A stretch of DNA of 40,291 nt from Methylorubrum rhodinum (GCF_014199935.1 NZ_JACHOP010000034.1:1-40291); one strand, 5' to 3'; positions 1 to 9,033 are shown, counted from the stretch's first letter. Notes: generated by a model from the sequence alone, not told the origin. Translations and numbers: made by a program.

Positions 1-147
1 GCTCACCCGACCGGCTCCGCCGGCCAAGCTACCCGTGGAGCAAAGGCCGACCCTGCACTAACTTCGAACTTGGACCACCTCGTGGGGGCAGATCATGCTC
101 ACTGCTCACCCCATACAGACCTGCAGCAGTCCCTTATAAAACGGGAT

Positions 148-405
148 CTAAAACCGCCAGACAAGAGCTAGCATATACAGCCACGTTGCCTCGTCAAAGT
201 ACGTGAATTGAGACGATATAAGTGGATTGCTTGTGGCATAGCTGCGTAGGACCGCAAACAGCGCAGCACTGGCGCAGAGAAAAGATATCGTTTCCACAAT
301 CGGGACGCCAATCAGCCGAAGCATGGCAGAGCCGATCAGGATCATTGCCGTTGTTCGGATGAACCGAACGATGACTGCCCGTGAGTTATCGCGATCCGAA
401 GGCAT
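148..405 (-). CDS. Hypothetical small membrane protein (doubtful)
   Basis: I do not recognise this 85-residue reading frame. It starts with ATG and has a hydrophobic central part, roughly residues 18-55, that could form one or two membrane segments. The surrounding DNA is clearly more AT-rich than the GC-rich core of the window, so long chance frames are less common here, which slightly favours a real gene. No strong Shine-Dalgarno sequence or neighbour supports it. It may be a remnant in a horizontally acquired stretch. Confidence 0.3.
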   Translation of the reverse strand: MPSDRDNSRAVIVRFIRTTAMILIGSAMLRLIGVPIVETISFLCASAALFAVLRSYATSNPLISSQFTYFDEATWLYMLALVWRF

Positions 406-684
406 AAGGCCTTTGACGTATGGCAGCTAATGGCCTTTTTGTTCCATCAAGGGGCAGAACATAATTAATTGGCCGCAAGGATTCCATGTGAATGGATGGA
501 CTAGAGTATTAGTATATCATCAGGATTCAGCCAGCGGCCCCTTTGTCGCCAGACTGCGCTGCGATGGCGATTCGTGTCAGGGAGAATGTATGCGTAATTC
601 GGTCGATATTAATGAGATATTTATGGCAACTTGGCGGAGCAGGGCCTAGATTTAATTCGTCAACTCGCTGCGCGGGAGCGCGTC

Positions 685-822
685 ATGTCCGTCTTTCAGA
701 AGCATTGCGATATTTGTCGGCAGGATCGTAACTATCTGTATATGACGTTGGGCCTGGCCTTTTGGGGGGCCCTGATCGTAGCTACGCTCGTGATCTCTAT
801 GATTTCGGCTTTGTTGTCGTAG
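685..822 (+). CDS. Putative single-pass membrane micropeptide
   Basis: A 45-residue frame beginning at an ATG with GGGAG six bases upstream. The N-terminal half is polar and carries a Cys-x-x-Cys pair (HCDICRQD). The C-terminal half, from about residue 20, is a continuous hydrophobic stretch ending at a TAG stop, consistent with one membrane helix. An upstream TTG at 631 would add 18 residues. No family is recognised. It lies in AT-rich DNA with no clear partner gene, so it could be spurious. Confidence 0.3.
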   Translation: MSVFQKHCDICRQDRNYLYMTLGLAFWGALIVATLVISMISALLS

Positions 823-1185
823 CATTAACAAGGGGGCGACACTTCAAGCATATTGCACTGACCCCGGCTTCTCAAGCTTATTTAAATTTGATAATTATAT
901 CATTAACACGTAATTTTTGAAGTTACCGGTCCATACTATAGCTAATTATCCTTAGGCGACTCCATAAAACTTATCAAGTACCGCCTGATAGTCGCATTTT
1001 TATAATTGATCGTTGAGTTTGCGCGAATTTAGGTTGGCTAAATTCATGGCGCGAGGTCGTAATTGGGCAAGTAGGTAGCGAACTGCTACTGACAGTCCTT
1101 CGAAACTCCTCATAGGATCAAGCGTCCGGGCCTTGGCCCTGCCAGATTACTGATATCAAGACCCCGCTTCCCCTCTCGAACCCTT
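823..1185. other. AT-rich intergenic stretch without recognisable genes
   Basis: This stretch contains several A/T runs, unlike the GC-rich genes to its right. I see no convincing reading frame, RNA gene or clean repeat. The composition shift ends at about 1150, just before the hydratase-like gene, and may mark the edge of acquired or decayed DNA. Confidence 0.4.
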
Positions 1186-1233
1186 ATGCGGAAGGGTGCA
1201 GGCTCCGGCGATATCCGCGTCACGGGGCCTCCC

Positions 1234-2025
1234 ATGCTCACCTACCGCTCGCCAGCCGTCGACACCGCCGCCTTGGGAGACCGCCTCGCCCGGGCGCGCC
1301 TCACGGGCGAGTTCGCGGACGTCGACCTCTCCGGCCTCGACGACCTCGACGTGGCGGAGGACGTGCGCGACGCGGCGCTAAGGAGGCTCGGTTGGACGCA
1401 GGTCGGCTACGCCCTGGTCGGCACGCATCCCGCCGTCGCGCGGACGCTGCGCCTCGACGTCCCGGTCGTCGCCCCGCTGATGCGCGAGACGATCCTTGAG
1501 GGTTCCTCGCCTCTGCGGCTGCCGCGCGGCGTGCTCGGCGCGAGCGTCGGCCTCGCCTTCGTGCTCGGGCGCTCGTTCCCGTTCTCGGACGAGGAGCCGC
1601 TCAGCGCCCGCAACGCTTCCGAGGCCTGCCTCGCCTGCCGGATCGACCTGCACGTGCTCGGCCGGCGCACCCTGTCGCCGCCTCTCCTCGACGAATGTTC
1701 CGCCACCGCCGACCTCGGGCTCGATGTCGCGCACGTGGCCGGCCCCTGGATCGAGGGCTGGGCCGCGACCGACCTCGCCGCGACCGAGGCAAGTCTTGCC
1801 ATCAATGGCCACGCAGTCGCGCGCGGCCACGGAAGCGACGTCATGGGCGACCCGTTCGCTGCGGTGGCCTGGCTGGCGCGTCGGCTCGCCGAACGGGGCT
1901 CGGGCTTGAGCGCAGGTGACCTCGTTTCGGTCGGCGGCAGCACCGGCTTGGCGCAGGTTTTGCCGGGCCAGACACTATCGGCCCGGTTCGGCGACCTCGG
2001 CACCGCCTCGCTCGACCTGCGCTGA
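1234..2025 (+). CDS. 2-keto-4-pentenoate hydratase-like (FAH superfamily) protein
   Basis: Predicted soluble enzyme of the fumarylacetoacetate hydrolase fold, subgroup of 2-oxopent-4-enoate hydratases and 2-oxo-3-hexenedioate decarboxylases, which act on oxo acids from aromatic catabolism. Seen in the sequence: the N-terminal helical part, a central segment with DEEPLS, and the diagnostic C-terminal block, where a GDP-FAAVAWLARRL segment is followed by GLSAGDLVSVGG, TGL and a closing small-residue strand, as in MhpD-like proteins. From this ATG the protein has 263 residues, close to the family length of about 260; an in-frame ATG at 1186 would add 16 residues without clear homology. There is no aromatic pathway cluster next to it, so the substrate is open. 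It is convergent with ptsN. Confidence 0.7.
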   Translation: MLTYRSPAVDTAALGDRLARARLTGEFADVDLSGLDDLDVAEDVRDAALRRLGWTQVGYALVGTHPAVARTLRLDVPVVAPLMRETILEGSSPLRLPRGVLGASVGLAFVLGRSFPFSDEEPLSARNASEACLACRIDLHVLGRRTLSPPLLDECSATADLGLDVAHVAGPWIEGWAATDLAATEASLAINGHAVARGHGSDVMGDPFAAVAWLARRLAERGSGLSAGDLVSVGGSTGLAQVLPGQTLSARFGDLGTASLDLR

Positions 2026-2098
2026 AAGCCCGGGCGCTCTTCGGCGCGGTCGGTGCCGGGCTGCCGGCGTACGGAGGTGCAGGGGCCATAAGGGGCCC

Positions 2099-2560
2099 TC
2101 ATACGTTGCTGGGTGACCGGGCGCTGCCCGAAGCGTAGAGGCCTGTCGCATCTCGTGCTCCCCGCAGGGCCGCGGCGGTCTCCGGGTCCCGGAGCTTGCG
2201 CGCCACGCAGGCCAGCGCGTTCAGGTGATTGCCACCCTCCGTCGTCGGTAGGAGGAGGAGGAAGACGAGGTCCACCGGCCGCTCGTCGACCGCGTCGAAG
2301 TCGAGGGGCTCCCTCAGGCGGGCCAGCAAGCCGAACGGCTTCCTGACCGTCTCCAGCCGCGCGTGCGGAAGCGCCACGCCGTCGCCGACCCCGGTCGAAC
2401 CGAGCCCTTCCCGGCGGACGAGGGCCCCGAGGATCGTGTCGGCGTCGAGGTCGAGCGACTGCGCGGCGCGACGGGCGAGATCTTCGAGGAGAGCGGTCTT
2501 ACCGGAGGCGCGCAGGCCGTGGACCACGTCCGACGGCGCGAGGATGTCGTCGATGGTCAT
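2099..2560 (-). CDS. ptsN: PTS IIA-like nitrogen-regulatory protein (EIIA-Ntr)
   Basis: A cytosolic phosphocarrier of the nitrogen PTS, about 153 residues, which matches the family. Residues 1-9 (MTIDDILAP) give a typical start, and the phospho-accepting histidine is visible at about residue 66 in GVALPHARL. The C-terminal part, with a run of leucines and the GNHLNALACVARKL segment, fits the EIIA-Ntr fold. It lies 31 bases downstream of kdpE and is probably cotranscribed. In E. coli unphosphorylated PtsN is known to modulate KdpD, so its place at the end of a kdp operon suggests a dedicated link between PTS state and potassium uptake (inference). An in-frame ATG at 2578 would add six residues. 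Confidence 0.8.
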   Translation of the reverse strand: MTIDDILAPSDVVHGLRASGKTALLEDLARRAAQSLDLDADTILGALVRREGLGSTGVGDGVALPHARLETVRKPFGLLARLREPLDFDAVDERPVDLVFLLLLPTTEGGNHLNALACVARKLRDPETAAALRGARDATGLYASGSARSPSNV

Positions 2561-2591
2561 CGCGTCGGCCGGCCGCATGCGAGGCTGGACT

Positions 2592-3338
2592 TCAAGGGCT
2601 CGTCTCCGTCGCCGCCGGCTTGGCGTCGGTCGCCGCGCGCAGCTTGAGGTTCGGTTCGTCGTCGGGGGCGCGCAGGCGATAGCCGACGCCGGTCTCGGTG
2701 AGAAGGATGCGCGGGCGCTCGGGGTCGGCCTCCAGCTTCTGCCGGAGCTGGCGCATGTAGACGCGCAGGTATTGCGGCTCGGAGGAGGCCGAGACCTCAT
2801 GCATGAGCTGGGCGTGGGTCAGCACCTTGCCGGCATGCAGAACCAGGACCCGCAGGAAGTCGTACTCGCGCGGGGTCAGCTTCACCTCGGCGTCGTCGAC
2901 CTTGACCACGCGGCGGACGAGGTCGACCGAGAGGCCGTCGACCCTGAAGACGGGCCGCTCGCCCCGGGCGGCCAGTTGGTGGCGCAGGGCCGCGCGCAGG
3001 CGCGCCAGGAGCTCCGCCATGCCGAACGGCTTGGTCACGTAGTCGTCGGCGCCGAGGTCGAGCGCCTCGACCTTGCCGCCCTCGTCGTCCCGGCTCGACA
3101 GCACCACGACCGGCAGGCCCGGATGGCTCACCCGGATCGCCCGCAGCAGGTCGTGCCCGCGCATGTCCGGCAGGCCGAGGTCGAGGATGACGAGATCCGG
3201 GCTTTCGCGAGCCAATATCTCCAAGGCGGTGGCGGCATTGGCCGCCTCCAAGATGGCGTAGCCCTGGGTGGACAGGCCCATGCGCAGAAGCTTGCGGATC
3301 GGCGGCTCGTCGTCGATGACGAGGATGGTCGGACTCAT
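2592..3338 (-). CDS. kdpE: KdpE two-component response regulator
   Basis: OmpR/PhoB-type transcription activator of the kdp operon, 248 residues. The receiver domain occupies about residues 1-120, with the acidic pair at D9/D10, the phospho-acceptor D53 (ILDLGLPD) and the KPF switch lysine after DDYVT. A winged-helix DNA-binding domain follows at about 130-228, with the LTPREYDFL and VGYRL signatures. A polar tail of about 20 residues is extra. Its ATG overlaps the kdpD stop by four bases (ATGA), so the two are translationally coupled. Phosphorylated by KdpD, it should activate transcription of the transporter genes under potassium limitation or osmotic upshift. Confidence 0.95.
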   Translation of the reverse strand: MSPTILVIDDEPPIRKLLRMGLSTQGYAILEAANAATALEILARESPDLVILDLGLPDMRGHDLLRAIRVSHPGLPVVVLSSRDDEGGKVEALDLGADDYVTKPFGMAELLARLRAALRHQLAARGERPVFRVDGLSVDLVRRVVKVDDAEVKLTPREYDFLRVLVLHAGKVLTHAQLMHEVSASSEPQYLRVYMRQLRQKLEADPERPRILLTETGVGYRLRAPDDEPNLKLRAATDAKPAATETSP

Positions 3339-6049
3339 GCGGCGATTTCTCTTGGCTTTGTCCGTGCCGGGACCGGGAGCGTCACGGTGAAGGCGGCCCC
3401 CAGCCGGTCGCGACGGTTGCCGGCGGTGACGGTGCCACCCATCGCCTCGACGAACCCGCGGGAGATAGCGAGGCCGAGCCCGGTGCCGGCCCGGACGTGG
3501 TCGCTCTTGCGCACCCGGTAGAACTTGTCGAACACCCGCTCGACGTCGCCGTCGGGCAGGCCGAAGCCCTCGTCGAGCACCTCGATGCGGACCGTCCGGC
3601 CGTCGTGCCGAGCGCGGACCGTCACGGTCGAGCCCTCGGGCGCGTACTTGGCGGCGTTGTCGAGCAGGTTGACCAGCACCTGCTCGAACAGGACCGGGTC
3701 GAGGTCCAGCGTCGGCAGGTCGGGATCGATCTCGACCGCGACCCGGTGGTCGGCCAAAATCTTCTGGGTCCGTCGCAGGGCGGTGTCCACGGTCTCGGCA
3801 ACGTCCTGGGGGGCGAGGTTCGGGGTCACGGCGCCGGCCTCCAACCGCGTCATGTCGAGAAGGTTGACGATGAAACGGTTCAACCGCTCAGATTCTTCGA
3901 TGATGGTCGCCAGGAGCTCGGCCTTGGACTCGGCCGGAAGCGCTGCGTCGAGGTCCCGGAGCGTGCTGGCCGAGCCGAGCACGGAGGCCAGCGGCGTCCG
4001 CAGGTCGTGGCTGATCGAGGTGAGGAGCGCCCGGGCCAGCCGGTCGGTCTCGGCGGCGCGCTCCGCCCGGTCGAGATCCTCCACGAGGCGCACCCGCTCG
4101 ATGGCGAGCGCGCCCATGTCGGCCAGCGCGTCGAGGAGGCGGCGACCCTCCGGCGTCAGCATCGGGCCGGTCCCGTCCGCGTCGAGGCCGATCACCCCGA
4201 TGGTGCCACGGCCCGTGCGCATCGGCAGGAACAGGCGCTTGGCGCCGGGCAGCGTGTCGGCGCCGCGCCCGGCCGGGCGCTCGTTGTCGAAGGCCCATTG
4301 CGCGGCAGCGAGGTCGGCCTCGTCGAGCATGTCCTCGGGCGGGTAGCCGGCCCGGACGGTGACGACCTTGCCGTCCGGCAGTAGCAGCACGACCCGCACC
4401 TTCAGCATGGCGGCGACCTGGGCCGAGGTCGCCCACAGCACGTCGTCGAGGGAGGCGCAGGCCGCGAGCTTGCGCGAGAAGCCGAACAGACGCTCCGAGG
4501 ACTTGGCGCGCGCCTGGCTGACCACCGCGGTCAGGCGGGCGCGGGCGGCGAGGTTGGAGACCACGACCGCCACCACCGAGAACAGCACGAAGGCCGCGAC
4601 GTTGGTCGGATCGGCGATGGTCAGGGTGTAGACCGGCGGAAGGAAGAAGAAGTTGTAGGCGAGCGAGGCGGCCACGACGGCCAGCAGCGAGGGCCCGAGA
4701 CCGAAGCGCACGGCCACGCCGACGATGGCGGTCAGCAGGAACAGGTCGGCATTCTCGACCCCGGCATGGGGCTGGAGCAGCAGGGCGAGCGCGAGCCCCA
4801 GCCCCGTCGCGCCGAGGGCGAGGAGGTAGGAGCGGAGATCGGCGGATGGGGTCGCGGCCGTGGCGACCGCCCGCGTCTGCGGGCCCGCGACCGGAACCGC
4901 CTCGCCGGGCACCACGTGCACGCTGATGTTGCCGCTGCGGCGCACGAGGTCATGCACGACGGAGCCGTTCACGAACTCGAACCATTTCGAGCGCGCCGCC
5001 TTGCCGACGACGATGTGGTTGACGTTGGCCGATTGCGCGTAGGCGAGGATGTCGTCGGCGATGCGCCGCCCGCCCGGCAGGGTCACGGCGTCGCCGCCGA
5101 GCCGGTCGGCCAGCCGCAGCGTCTCGGCGACGCGGTCGCGTTCCGCCTCGGTGAGCGAGGCGGCGCGCGGACCCTCGACCACCAGGGCGGTCCAGGGGGC
5201 GTGCAGTCGGTCGGCCAGCCGCTTGGCGTAGCGCACGAGCCCGGCCGAACGCGGGTCCTCGCTGACGCAGACCAGGACCCGTTCACCGGCCGCCCAGGGA
5301 CCGGGAATCGCGTTGGCCCGCATGTGGCTGAGCAGCTCGTCGTCGACCCGGTCGGCGGTGCGCCGAAGCGCCAGCTCGCGCAGAGCGGTGAGATTGCCGC
5401 GGGAAAAATAGTGCTTGAGCGCCCGCTCGGCGTTCGTCGGCACGTAGACCTTGCCGGCCCTCAGGCGCTCGATCAGGTCGTCGGGATTGAGGTCGACCAC
5501 CTCGATGTCGTCGGCCCGGTCGAGGACCCCGTCCGGCACGGTCTCGCGCACGCGGATGCGGGTGATGGAAGCCACCACGTCGTTGAGGCTCTCGACGTGC
5601 TGGATGTTGAGCGTGGTCAGGACGTCGATGCCGGCGTCCAGCAACTCCTCGACGTCCTGATAGCGCTTCGGGTGGCGCGAGCCGGGCGCGTTGGTGTGGG
5701 CGAGCTCGTCCACGAGCGCGATCTGCGGCCGGCGGGCGAGCAGCGCGTCGAGGTCCATCTCCTCCAGCACGGTGCCGTGATAGGGCACGGCGCGGCGTGG
5801 GATCACCTCGAAGCCGTCGAGCAGGGCTTGCGTCTCGGCCCGGCCGTGGGTCTCGACCACGCCGACGACCACATCGGCGCCCGCCTTGAGCCGGGCGCGG
5901 CCGATCGTGAGCATCTCGTAGGTCTTGCCGACGCCGGGCGCGGCGCCGAGGAAGACCTTGAGCCGGCCGCGCGTCCGCTCCTCCCGGCGCGCCGCTTCGA
6001 GCAGCGCGTCGGGCGAGGGGCGGTTCGGATCGCGGCCGGTCTCGGGCAT
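3335..6049 (-). CDS. kdpD: KdpD osmosensitive potassium-channel sensor histidine kinase
   Basis: Membrane sensor kinase of 904 residues, full length for KdpD. In order: the cytoplasmic KdpD domain with a Walker A-like GVGKT (K42) and the LVDELAHTNAPGSRH block; a universal-stress-protein domain around 250-370; four hydrophobic segments around 400-500; a GAF-like region; the dimerisation/phosphoacceptor site SISHDLRTPL with H681; and an ATPase domain with the N box (VNLLDNAAKYAP), the G1 box (DEGFGLP) and the GTGLGLAI box. The start lies ten bases after the kdpC stop, and the end overlaps kdpE. It senses low potassium or osmotic stress and phosphorylates KdpE. No disruption is seen. Confidence 0.95.
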   Translation of the reverse strand: MPETGRDPNRPSPDALLEAARREERTRGRLKVFLGAAPGVGKTYEMLTIGRARLKAGADVVVGVVETHGRAETQALLDGFEVIPRRAVPYHGTVLEEMDLDALLARRPQIALVDELAHTNAPGSRHPKRYQDVEELLDAGIDVLTTLNIQHVESLNDVVASITRIRVRETVPDGVLDRADDIEVVDLNPDDLIERLRAGKVYVPTNAERALKHYFSRGNLTALRELALRRTADRVDDELLSHMRANAIPGPWAAGERVLVCVSEDPRSAGLVRYAKRLADRLHAPWTALVVEGPRAASLTEAERDRVAETLRLADRLGGDAVTLPGGRRIADDILAYAQSANVNHIVVGKAARSKWFEFVNGSVVHDLVRRSGNISVHVVPGEAVPVAGPQTRAVATAATPSADLRSYLLALGATGLGLALALLLQPHAGVENADLFLLTAIVGVAVRFGLGPSLLAVVAASLAYNFFFLPPVYTLTIADPTNVAAFVLFSVVAVVVSNLAARARLTAVVSQARAKSSERLFGFSRKLAACASLDDVLWATSAQVAAMLKVRVVLLLPDGKVVTVRAGYPPEDMLDEADLAAAQWAFDNERPAGRGADTLPGAKRLFLPMRTGRGTIGVIGLDADGTGPMLTPEGRRLLDALADMGALAIERVRLVEDLDRAERAAETDRLARALLTSISHDLRTPLASVLGSASTLRDLDAALPAESKAELLATIIEESERLNRFIVNLLDMTRLEAGAVTPNLAPQDVAETVDTALRRTQKILADHRVAVEIDPDLPTLDLDPVLFEQVLVNLLDNAAKYAPEGSTVTVRARHDGRTVRIEVLDEGFGLPDGDVERVFDKFYRVRKSDHVRAGTGLGLAISRGFVEAMGGTVTAGNRRDRLGAAFTVTLPVPARTKPREIAA

Positions 6050-6059
6050 GATGGCTCTT

Positions 6060-6677
6060 TTAGCGCTTGGCGAGGTCGTCGAGCGCGAGGTTCAGCGCCA
6101 ACACGTTGACGCGCGGCTCTCCGAGAATGCCGAGCGTACGGCCCCGGACCTGGGCGGCGACGAGTTCGTTCACCTGCTCCTGCGAGAGGTTACGCGCACG
6201 CGCCACCCGCGGCACCTGGAAGAAGGCCGCCTCGGGCGAGACGTCGGGGTCGAGCCCCGAGCCGCTGGTCGTCACGAGGTCGACCGGCACCGGCTCGCCC
6301 GGGTTCTCGGCGCGCAGCGCGTCGAGGTCGCCCTTCACCCGCTCGGCCAGCGCCGCGCTGGTGGGACCGAGGTTCGAACCCATCGAGTTTGCGGCGTTGT
6401 AGGGCGCCGGCACGGTCTTGCTCGCATCGGCCGGGTCGGCCGCGGTGGTGGCCGAGGGGCGGCCGTGGAAGTAGCCCTCGCCGGTGAAGCCCTGCCCGAT
6501 CAGGCTGGAGCCGATAATCTTGCCGTCGCGCTCGATCAGGCTGCCGGCGGCCTTGGCCGGGAAGACCGTGCCGGCGATGCCGGTGACGGCGAGCGGATAG
6601 GCGAGGCCGGTGACCGCCGTCAGGGCGACGAGCAGGACGAGGGCGGGGCGAAGGTGGTTCAGCATGGCAGGTCTCAT
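6060..6677 (-). CDS. kdpC: KdpC subunit of the K+-transporting P-type ATPase
   Basis: Single-pass accessory subunit that stabilises the KdpFABC complex and raises ATP affinity. The 205-residue protein has one N-terminal membrane helix at about residues 10-35 and a periplasmic domain with the family blocks GSSLIGQGFTGEGYFHGRPS, YNAANSMGSNLGP and DPDVSPEAA. It lies 24 bases downstream of kdpB and is followed closely by kdpD, consistent with one transcript. A second in-frame ATG at 6665 (MLNHLRP) is an equally plausible start, because the first four residues carry no family signal. Confidence 0.95.
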   Translation of the reverse strand: MRPAMLNHLRPALVLLVALTAVTGLAYPLAVTGIAGTVFPAKAAGSLIERDGKIIGSSLIGQGFTGEGYFHGRPSATTAADPADASKTVPAPYNAANSMGSNLGPTSAALAERVKGDLDALRAENPGEPVPVDLVTTSGSGLDPDVSPEAAFFQVPRVARARNLSQEQVNELVAAQVRGRTLGILGEPRVNVLALNLALDDLAKR

Positions 6678-6701
6678 GACAGGATTTCCCGGGACCTTCG
6701 T

Positions 6702-8792
6702 TCAGGCGAGGTGGAGGGCGGTGACGGCCATGTCGATGACCTTGATCGCCACGAAGGGGACGAGGACGCCGCCGAGGCCGTAGACGAGGAGGTTGCGGCG
6801 CAGGAGCGAGGCGGCCCCGACCGGCCGGTAGGTCACGCCCTTCAGCGCGAGCGGGATCAGCGCGACGATGACCAGCGCGTTGAAGATGATGGCCGAGAGG
6901 ATCGCGCTCTGGGGCGAGGACAGGCCCATGACGTTGAGCGCCTGAAGCTGCGGGTACAGAGTCAGGAACATCGCCGGGATGATGGCGAAATACTTTGCCA
7001 CGTCGTTGGCGATGGAGAAGGTGGTCAGCGCGCCCCGCGTCATCAGCAACTGCTTGCCGATGCCGACGATCTCGATGAGCTTGGTCGGGTCGCTGTCGAG
7101 GTCGACCATGTTGCCGGCCTCGCGGGCCGCCACCGTGCCGGTGTTCATCGCCACGCCGACATCCGCCTGGGCCAGCGCCGGGGCGTCGTTGGTGCCGTCG
7201 CCGCACATCGCCACCAGCTTGCCCTCGGCCTGCTCGCGCCGGATCAGCGCCAGCTTGTCCTCCGGGGTCGCCTGGGCGAGGAAGTCGTCGACGCCGGCTT
7301 CGGCCGCGATGGCGGCGGCCGTCATCGGGTTGTCGCCGGTGATCATGACGGTGCGGATACCCATGCGGCGCAACTCGGCGAAGCGCTCGCGGATGCCGCC
7401 CTTCACGATGTCCTTCAGGTAGACCATGCCGAGCAGGCGACCGTCCTTGGCCACCGCGAGCGGGGTGCCGCCCGCCTTGGCGATGTCCTCGGCGATGGCT
7501 CGGATCTCGGTCACGATCCCTGTCTCGGCCTCTGGCCGGACGGCCAGGGCGAGGTTCGAGCCGCGGCTCGCCATCGGCTGTCCGGTCACGGAGGCGATGA
7601 CGGCGTCCACGGCACCCTTGCGGATCGACGCGCCGTCGAGGTCGACGCCGGACATCCGCGACTGGGCGGTGAAGGGCACGAAGGTGGCGTTGAGCCCAGC
7701 CATGTCGCGGGCGCGGATGCCGTACTTCTCCTTGGCCAGCACGACGATGGAGCGGCCCTCGGGGGTCTCGTCGGCGAGCGAGGCGAGCTGCGCCGCGTCG
7801 GCGAGGTCCTGCTCGGAGACGCCGCGCACCGGCCGGAGCTCGGTCGCCTGACGGTTGCCCAGCGTGATGGTGCCGGTCTTGTCCAGCAGCAGCGTGTCGA
7901 CGTCGCCCGCGGCCTCCACGGCCCGGCCGGACATCGCCAACACGTTGAAGCGCACGAGGCGGTCCATGCCGGCGATGCCGATGGCGGACAGGAGCGCGCC
8001 GATGGTGGTCGGGATCAGCGTCACGAACAGCGCCACCAGGACGATGACCGGAATGGACCCGCCGGCGTAGCTCGCGAAGCTCGGGATCGAGGCGACCGCG
8101 AACACGAAGACGATGGTGAGGCCCGCCAGCAGGATGTTCAGTGCGATCTCGTTCGGCGTCTTCTGACGGGATGCGCCCTCGACCAGCGAGATCATGCGGT
8201 CGACGAAGGTCGAGCCGGCGGCCGCGGTGATGCGGACCTTGATCTCGTCGGACAGCACCTGCGTGCCGCCGGTGACCGCCGAGCGGTCGCCGCCGGATTC
8301 GCGGATGACGGGGGCCGATTCGCCGGTGATGGCGGCCTCGTTGACGGAGGCGACGCCCTCGATGACCTCGCCGTCGGACGGGATCAGGTCGCCGGCCTCC
8401 ACGAGGACGACGTCGCCGACCTTGAGCGAGGTGCCCGGCACCATCTCGAAATCGCGGCCCTGGCCGGTGAGGCGCTTGGCCTGCATCTCGGTGCGGGTGC
8501 GGCGCAAGGAATCGGCCTGGGCCTTGCCGCGGCCCTCGGCGAGCGCCTCGGCGAAGTTGGCGAAGATCAGGGTGAACCAGAGCCAGAGGACGATCTGGCC
8601 GGAGAAGAACAGGTCGCTACCCCCGGTGACGAGGTCGCGGAGGAACAGCACGGTGGTGAGCGCCGCCACCACCTCGACCACGAACATGACCGGGTTGCGG
8701 ATCATGGCGCGGGGGTCGAGCTTCCTGAGCGAGCCGACGAGCGCGGGCCCGACCAGGGCGGCGCTGAACAGCGATGAGGTCTTGCGGGACAT
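6702..8792 (-). CDS. kdpB: KdpB ATP-hydrolysing subunit of the K+-transporting ATPase
   Basis: P-type ATPase catalytic subunit, 696 residues, full length. Seen: the TGES actuator loop (residues 157-160), the phosphorylation site DKTGTIT with D304, the nucleotide-domain KGA block, TGDNPMTA, and the hinge motif GDGTNDAPALAQADVGVAMN. Transmembrane helices flank these at about 35-85, 215-275 and in the C-terminal 120 residues. It couples ATP hydrolysis to potassium translocation through KdpA in the inner membrane. The serine of TGES is the residue reported to be phosphorylated for inhibition in E. coli KdpB, and it is conserved here. Confidence 0.97.
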   Translation of the reverse strand: MSRKTSSLFSAALVGPALVGSLRKLDPRAMIRNPVMFVVEVVAALTTVLFLRDLVTGGSDLFFSGQIVLWLWFTLIFANFAEALAEGRGKAQADSLRRTRTEMQAKRLTGQGRDFEMVPGTSLKVGDVVLVEAGDLIPSDGEVIEGVASVNEAAITGESAPVIRESGGDRSAVTGGTQVLSDEIKVRITAAAGSTFVDRMISLVEGASRQKTPNEIALNILLAGLTIVFVFAVASIPSFASYAGGSIPVIVLVALFVTLIPTTIGALLSAIGIAGMDRLVRFNVLAMSGRAVEAAGDVDTLLLDKTGTITLGNRQATELRPVRGVSEQDLADAAQLASLADETPEGRSIVVLAKEKYGIRARDMAGLNATFVPFTAQSRMSGVDLDGASIRKGAVDAVIASVTGQPMASRGSNLALAVRPEAETGIVTEIRAIAEDIAKAGGTPLAVAKDGRLLGMVYLKDIVKGGIRERFAELRRMGIRTVMITGDNPMTAAAIAAEAGVDDFLAQATPEDKLALIRREQAEGKLVAMCGDGTNDAPALAQADVGVAMNTGTVAAREAGNMVDLDSDPTKLIEIVGIGKQLLMTRGALTTFSIANDVAKYFAIIPAMFLTLYPQLQALNVMGLSSPQSAILSAIIFNALVIVALIPLALKGVTYRPVGAASLLRRNLLVYGLGGVLVPFVAIKVIDMAVTALHLA

Positions 8793-8855
8793 GGCAGGGG
8801 GTGTCCGAAGGGGATGAGGCGGCCCGGCACGCGACCGGGCCTTTCCGGTTCAGGG

Positions 8856-9032
8856 TCAGGCGGCGGCCAGCGCCGCGGCGGTCATCAGGGCGAAGCCGCC
8901 GAGCAGGACGACACCGAGCAGGGCCAGGACGAGGTCCGAAGTCCGTAAGGAGCGTGACGGGCCGCGGTGGTGGCGACGGCGGAGCACCGGGTGGTGGTGC
9001 GGCAGGCGCCGGGCGGGGAAGGCGCGGGACAT
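8856..9032 (-). CDS. Small single-pass membrane protein between kdpA and kdpB
   Basis: A 58-residue frame filling the otherwise unexplained 241-base gap between kdpA and kdpB. It starts with ATG one base after the kdpA stop (TGAGATG). Residues 1-32 are strongly basic, with arginines and a His-rich PHHHP and RRRHHRG stretch. Residues 33-58 are hydrophobic (LVLALLGVVLLGG and on), ending in Ala-rich sequence before TGA. The layout suggests a membrane peptide with a positively charged cytoplasmic tail, perhaps an accessory of the Kdp complex. I know of no characterised function. Position, frame and topology support it, but comparison with related genomes is needed to prove coding. Confidence 0.6.
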   Translation of the reverse strand: MSRAFPARRLPHHHPVLRRRHHRGPSRSLRTSDLVLALLGVVLLGGFALMTAAALAAA

Positions 9033-9033
9033 C

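Noticed and set aside
5925..8777. A 950-residue open frame on the plus strand
   Set aside because: It lies antisense to kdpD, kdpC and kdpB. Its composition (Asp/Gly/Arg/His-rich) is the typical shadow of a high-GC gene on the other strand, with no family motifs.
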